From Murdochiella sp. Marseille-P8839 (lineage in GTDB: Bacteria; Bacillota; Clostridia; Tissierellales; Peptoniphilaceae): DNA of 64,000 bases. The stretch covers positions 190,789-254,788 of the forward strand of contig JAIKLF010000001.1 of the NCBI GenBank assembly GCA_019753405.1. Reading direction: 5' to 3'. Under the pieces are notes generated by a model. That model was not told the origin of the DNA and made no database searches. It saw nothing but the letters and a program-made list of their open reading frames with translations. This document shows, piece by piece, positions 61,795-64,000 of this stretch. Every line of letters begins with the position of its first letter. The first letter of the stretch is position 1. Position numbers and translations under genes: made by a program.

Positions 61795-61843
61795 TTTGTT
61801 GCGAATGGTAAAAAGAGTTGATAAAGGTGACAAGGATAAAAAA

Positions 61844-62007
61844 ATGAAAGCAAAATATACAGGAGATACTATCAGGCTCGCGTTGATGAAAATAAGATCT
61901 ATGAAGCCTTAGGTTTTGAGAGCGGTTTTATCAGAATTATAGATGACACGGACGAAGACTATCTCTATGAACCGGAAAATTTTGTGATTATTGAAAACGA
62001 AAAATAA
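61844..62007 (+). pseudogene. Small unrecognised protein gene with a one-base deletion
   Basis: Starts MKAKYTGDTIRLALMK and should continue NKIYEALGFESGFIRIIDDT, then EDYLYEPENFVIIENE. One base is missing in an A run near 61888, so the frame ends early at 61912. Restoring the A gives 54 residues with a smooth pattern typical of small phage/ICE proteins whose C-termini read like YLYPPENFEIIE. ATG follows AAGGATAAAAAA. Confidence 0.5.
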
Positions 62008-62065
62008 CGTAATCTTTACTGTAGTTTACCAAAGCACGCCCTCAGGAAAAAAGCGAGGTAATGAG

Positions 62066-62260
62066 ATGAGCCTTTCCCCGACAGAATATTATTATTGTCC
62101 GGATTACGGAAAATACGTGAAATGCGAAGGCGGCGTATTCTATTCTATTGATGACAGAAAACAAGAAGTCATTGATGAAAAGAGGTTTAAGCCTATACTC
62201 ATCGGTGAAATTTTCACCATTGACATTACAAGGGAGGAATATGAGGCGCATCGAAAATAA
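62066..62260 (+). CDS. Unrecognised 64-residue protein
   Basis: MSLSPTEYYYCPDYGKYVKC, then a compact body with GGVFYSIDDRKQEVIDEKRF and TIDITREEYEAHRK. The two Cys (YCPDYG, VKC) are unpaired for a zinc site. ATG 62066 follows GCGAGGTAATGAG. It is the last apparent gene before the repeat array. Not recognised. Confidence 0.5.
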   Translation: MSLSPTEYYYCPDYGKYVKCEGGVFYSIDDRKQEVIDEKRFKPILIGEIFTIDITREEYEAHRK

Positions 62261-62411
62261 GCTCTCGTTTCGATAATAGCAGTTATGGAATGCATAGGGG
62301 GCATGTAAGAGGACAATAATAACCATCCTCTACTTTCTTTTACGTTTCTTCCACTCGTTTTAGCGTGCCACAAACAATAGCTATACAAAGTCTTTCCTTT
62401 TGGGACAACAA

Positions 62412-62825
62412 TGTATCCTAAATTCACAAAACACAAAAAAGGGGACACAAGTTTGTGTCAAATCATCGCGATTTTGTGTCCGAAAATCGGGAATCGACAA
62501 AAAGAGGATACAATTTTGCATTGTAGGATGGTAATTTGTATCCGAAAATGAGGAAACGAAGAAAAAGGACACAGATAATTCTGAGAAATGGCGATTTTTG
62601 TGTCCGAAAATAAAGAAAAGCCCAAAAAAGGACACACTTTTCCGACATTGGACCGACATTTTCGTGTCCGAAAAATGCAAATTCTCGAAAAAAGGACACA
62701 CATTCGCCTCGAATGCCGGAATTCTTGTGTCCGAAAATAGAGAAACGCCAAAAAAGGACACACTTTTCCGGGATTCATCCGCCAGCGGTGTGTCCGAAAA
62801 TACAAAATCGCAAAAAAGGGACACA
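62412..62825. repeat. Seven-unit array of palindrome-edged repeats with related separators
   Basis: Units of 37-38 bases start at 62412, 62475, 62537, 62599, 62663, 62726 and 62789. Each begins TGTGTCCGAAAAT (or a TGTATCC/CGTGTCC variant), has a variable middle, an A run and ends GGACACA. Separators are 24-26 bases and loosely alike, often starting CTTTTCC and ending CGATTT. The end of each unit is the reverse complement of the start of the next. Where one end reads GGATACA (62506-62512) the next start reads TGTATCC (62537-62543), a compensating change, so the separator is the loop of a 7-base stem. Frames crossing the array exist but shift between units and are not supported as genes. It is not a standard CRISPR. 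Bases 62261-62411 hold no gene. Confidence 0.85.
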
Positions 62826-62840
62826 AAAGCCGGCCCCCGC

Positions 62841-62899
62841 CAACATCTTCGGCCTCTACCCAACATCTTCGACCCCTGCCCAACATCTCCACCCCTGCC
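62841..62899 (+). repeat. Three tandem 20-base repeats
   Basis: CAACATCTTCGGCCTCTACC and two near copies (20 and 19 bases) start at 62841, 62861 and 62881, directly after the array. The sequence is C-rich and unlike the array units. The following 230 bases up to the kinase start hold no gene. Confidence 0.85.
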
Positions 62900-63132
62900 C
62901 ATCGCCCCACCTCAAACCGCCCATCACCAGGCTATGATAAAATAACGCATGACGGTGCCGTAGCACGCCCATCACCAATTACCAAAAGGCAACCATGACA
63001 CCAACAACAAATGACGAAGAACGCGATGGCAGGCAAAACGCCATCCATCGCTTACCAACAAACGAAACAGCAAGATACGGGAACAGCAAGAACGCTAACA
63101 GCAAGACACGGAATAAAGGAAAGGAGGCCACC

Positions 63133-64000
63133 GTGCGGAAGTGTACGATGCGGCTCTATTCGAAGAAAGAAGGAGAAGAAATTACCGTCTCTACGGAGAC
63201 GACCTTTGCGCAGTGCGCGGAAAAAATGGAAGAGAAAGCGCTTGGACGCATTGTTTTGGCGCGGGTAGAAAATCATCTGTTTGAGCTGACGCAGCCGATT
63301 CCGGAGGAAGCGGAAGAGATCGTGTTGATGGATACGACGGATACGGACGGCTATCGGGTGTACATGCGCACGCTTTCCTTTGTTTTTTTGGAAGCCATTG
63401 ATCGCCTTTTTCCGGATACACATACGGTGATTGAACATTCCATTTCCGGCGGCCTGTATTGTGTGCTGCATCAAAATGGGCACGTATTGATGTTGGATAC
63501 AAGACAGCGCGATGAGCTGAAAGTCGAGATGCGCAAAATCATTGAGGCCGACATCCCGATTGTGCGCGAAAACATGACCTATGAAGAGGCAAAGCAGCTG
63601 TTTCGTACGTTGGGACGAGCGGATAAAGTGGACCTTTATGCGCAGCAGAAGGGAAAGCGTGTGGCGGTGTATCGCATGGGTAATGCGGTGGATTCCTTCT
63701 TCGGCTATATGGCGCCTTCCAGCGGATATGTCTCCGTCTTTGACCTGGAACTGTTTGATCATGGCCTTGTGCTTCTCGGCGTGGATCGACACGATAAGAG
63801 ACGGGTTAACAATTTCATTCCGACCTATTTGCTCTCCGACACCTATAATGAAGCGGAAGACTGGGCGGATCGGCAGGGCATCTATACCGTGGCACAGCTC
63901 AATCGCAGCATCCAAAACGGGACTATCGGCGACGTCTGTCGCATGAATGAAGCCCTTCTGGATCATAAAATCATGCACATTGCGGAAGACATTGTCTTGA
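63133..64000 (+). CDS. udk: Uridine kinase-like nucleoside kinase with N-terminal TGS/ThrRS-like domains, 3'-truncated
   Basis: The GTG at 63133 follows AAAGGAGGCCACC; 289 codons are visible before the window ends, of about 550 expected. The N-terminus (TTFAQCAEKMEEKALGRIVLARVENHLFELTQPI) is a TGS-like fold. ThrRS second-additional-domain-type motifs follow: EHSISGGLYCVLHQN, DHGLVLLGVDRHD and the PSSGYVSVFDLELFDHG segment. NRSIQNGTIGDVCRMNEALLDHKI marks the approach to the kinase P-loop, which lies beyond the window. This architecture is that of the long Clostridia nucleoside kinases that phosphorylate uridine/cytidine or related substrates. The catalytic part is not seen, so function rests on the N-terminal architecture. 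Confidence 0.85.
   Translation, partial: MRKCTMRLYSKKEGEEITVSTETTFAQCAEKMEEKALGRIVLARVENHLFELTQPIPEEAEEIVLMDTTDTDGYRVYMRTLSFVFLEAIDRLFPDTHTVIEHSISGGLYCVLHQNGHVLMLDTRQRDELKVEMRKIIEADIPIVRENMTYEEAKQLFRTLGRADKVDLYAQQKGKRVAVYRMGNAVDSFFGYMAPSSGYVSVFDLELFDHGLVLLGVDRHDKRRVNNFIPTYLLSDTYNEAEDWADRQGIYTVAQLNRSIQNGTIGDVCRMNEALLDHKIMHIAEDIVL

Noticed and set aside
62412-62825. The array as a CRISPR locus
   Set aside because: Repeats differ in their middle parts, separators are only 24-26 bases and resemble each other, and no cas operon is present (only a distant Cas3 stub).
62381-62910. Proteins read through the array on the minus strand (with FSDT/CPFF repeats)
   Set aside because: Several overlapping frames on both strands are open at once, the unit lengths (62-64 bases) shift frame, and there are no ribosome binding sites.

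Overview
The window looks like a chromosomal segment of a low- to mid-GC Gram-positive anaerobe of the Bacillota (Clostridia/Tissierellia type; Peptoniphilaceae is my guess, from overall gene content only). Signs are strong AAGGAGG ribosome binding sites, a Bacillus-like gene order from rpsU to nif3, a desulfoferrodoxin, 3-hydroxybutyryl-CoA dehydrogenase, pyruvate phosphate dikinase, and Gram-positive lipoproteins and a cell-wall sorting signal. No tRNA or rRNA gene was seen.

Bases 1-47400 are dense housekeeping chromosome. First come the end of trpS, ppdK, a small membrane protein gene followed by valS, a cold-shock gene, a SurA-like lipoprotein and HU. A likely operon follows: hbd, ybaK, hutD-like, formate/nitrite-type channel, folD, gcvT-like. 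Then malic enzyme, a PaaI thioesterase, a C69 dipeptidase and a compact three-gene operon on the minus strand (substrate-binding/VWA lipoprotein, XpaC-like membrane protein, second substrate-binding protein). The block from 21180 to 36373 keeps the Bacillus order rpsU-floA-phoH-ybeY-era-recO-glyQS-dnaG-sigA-trmK-nif3, but genes between ybeY and era are missing and the two are fused in one reading frame. A protein of 12-residue repeats sits between floA and phoH, and the primary sigma factor has a very long inserted region. From 36455 to 47395 come DUF1002, a wall-anchored 5'-nucleotidase, an Abi_2/HEPN gene, folC, lexA with its SOS-type promoter, desulfoferrodoxin, DUF6465, mntP, an M18 aminopeptidase and an RNA uracil methyltransferase.

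From about 47400 to 62400 the DNA is more A+T-rich and is a graveyard of mobile elements. It holds an intact Fic gene with three short upstream repeats, a Cas3 N-terminal stub, a twice-deleted hsdM, an intact BceAB-RS-type peptide-resistance module with a palindromic operator candidate, two tandem large serine recombinase pseudogenes, and a prophage head remnant. The remnant has a 5'-truncated MuF protein with a CdiA-like nuclease tail, an intact scaffold protein and a truncated capsid protein with an 11-G run. Three diverged copies of an unrecognised small basic protein follow, each with the same leader and two with the same terminator, among other small phage/ICE-type genes.

At 62412-62825 there is an unusual non-coding array of seven related ~38-base units separated by 24-26 bases, with inverted heptamers that covary across the separators. 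It is followed by a 20-base triple repeat and then the 5' part of a TGS-domain uridine/nucleoside kinase that runs off the window.

Coordinates, starts and motifs were read by eye. Family names rest on remembered motifs, not on searches.
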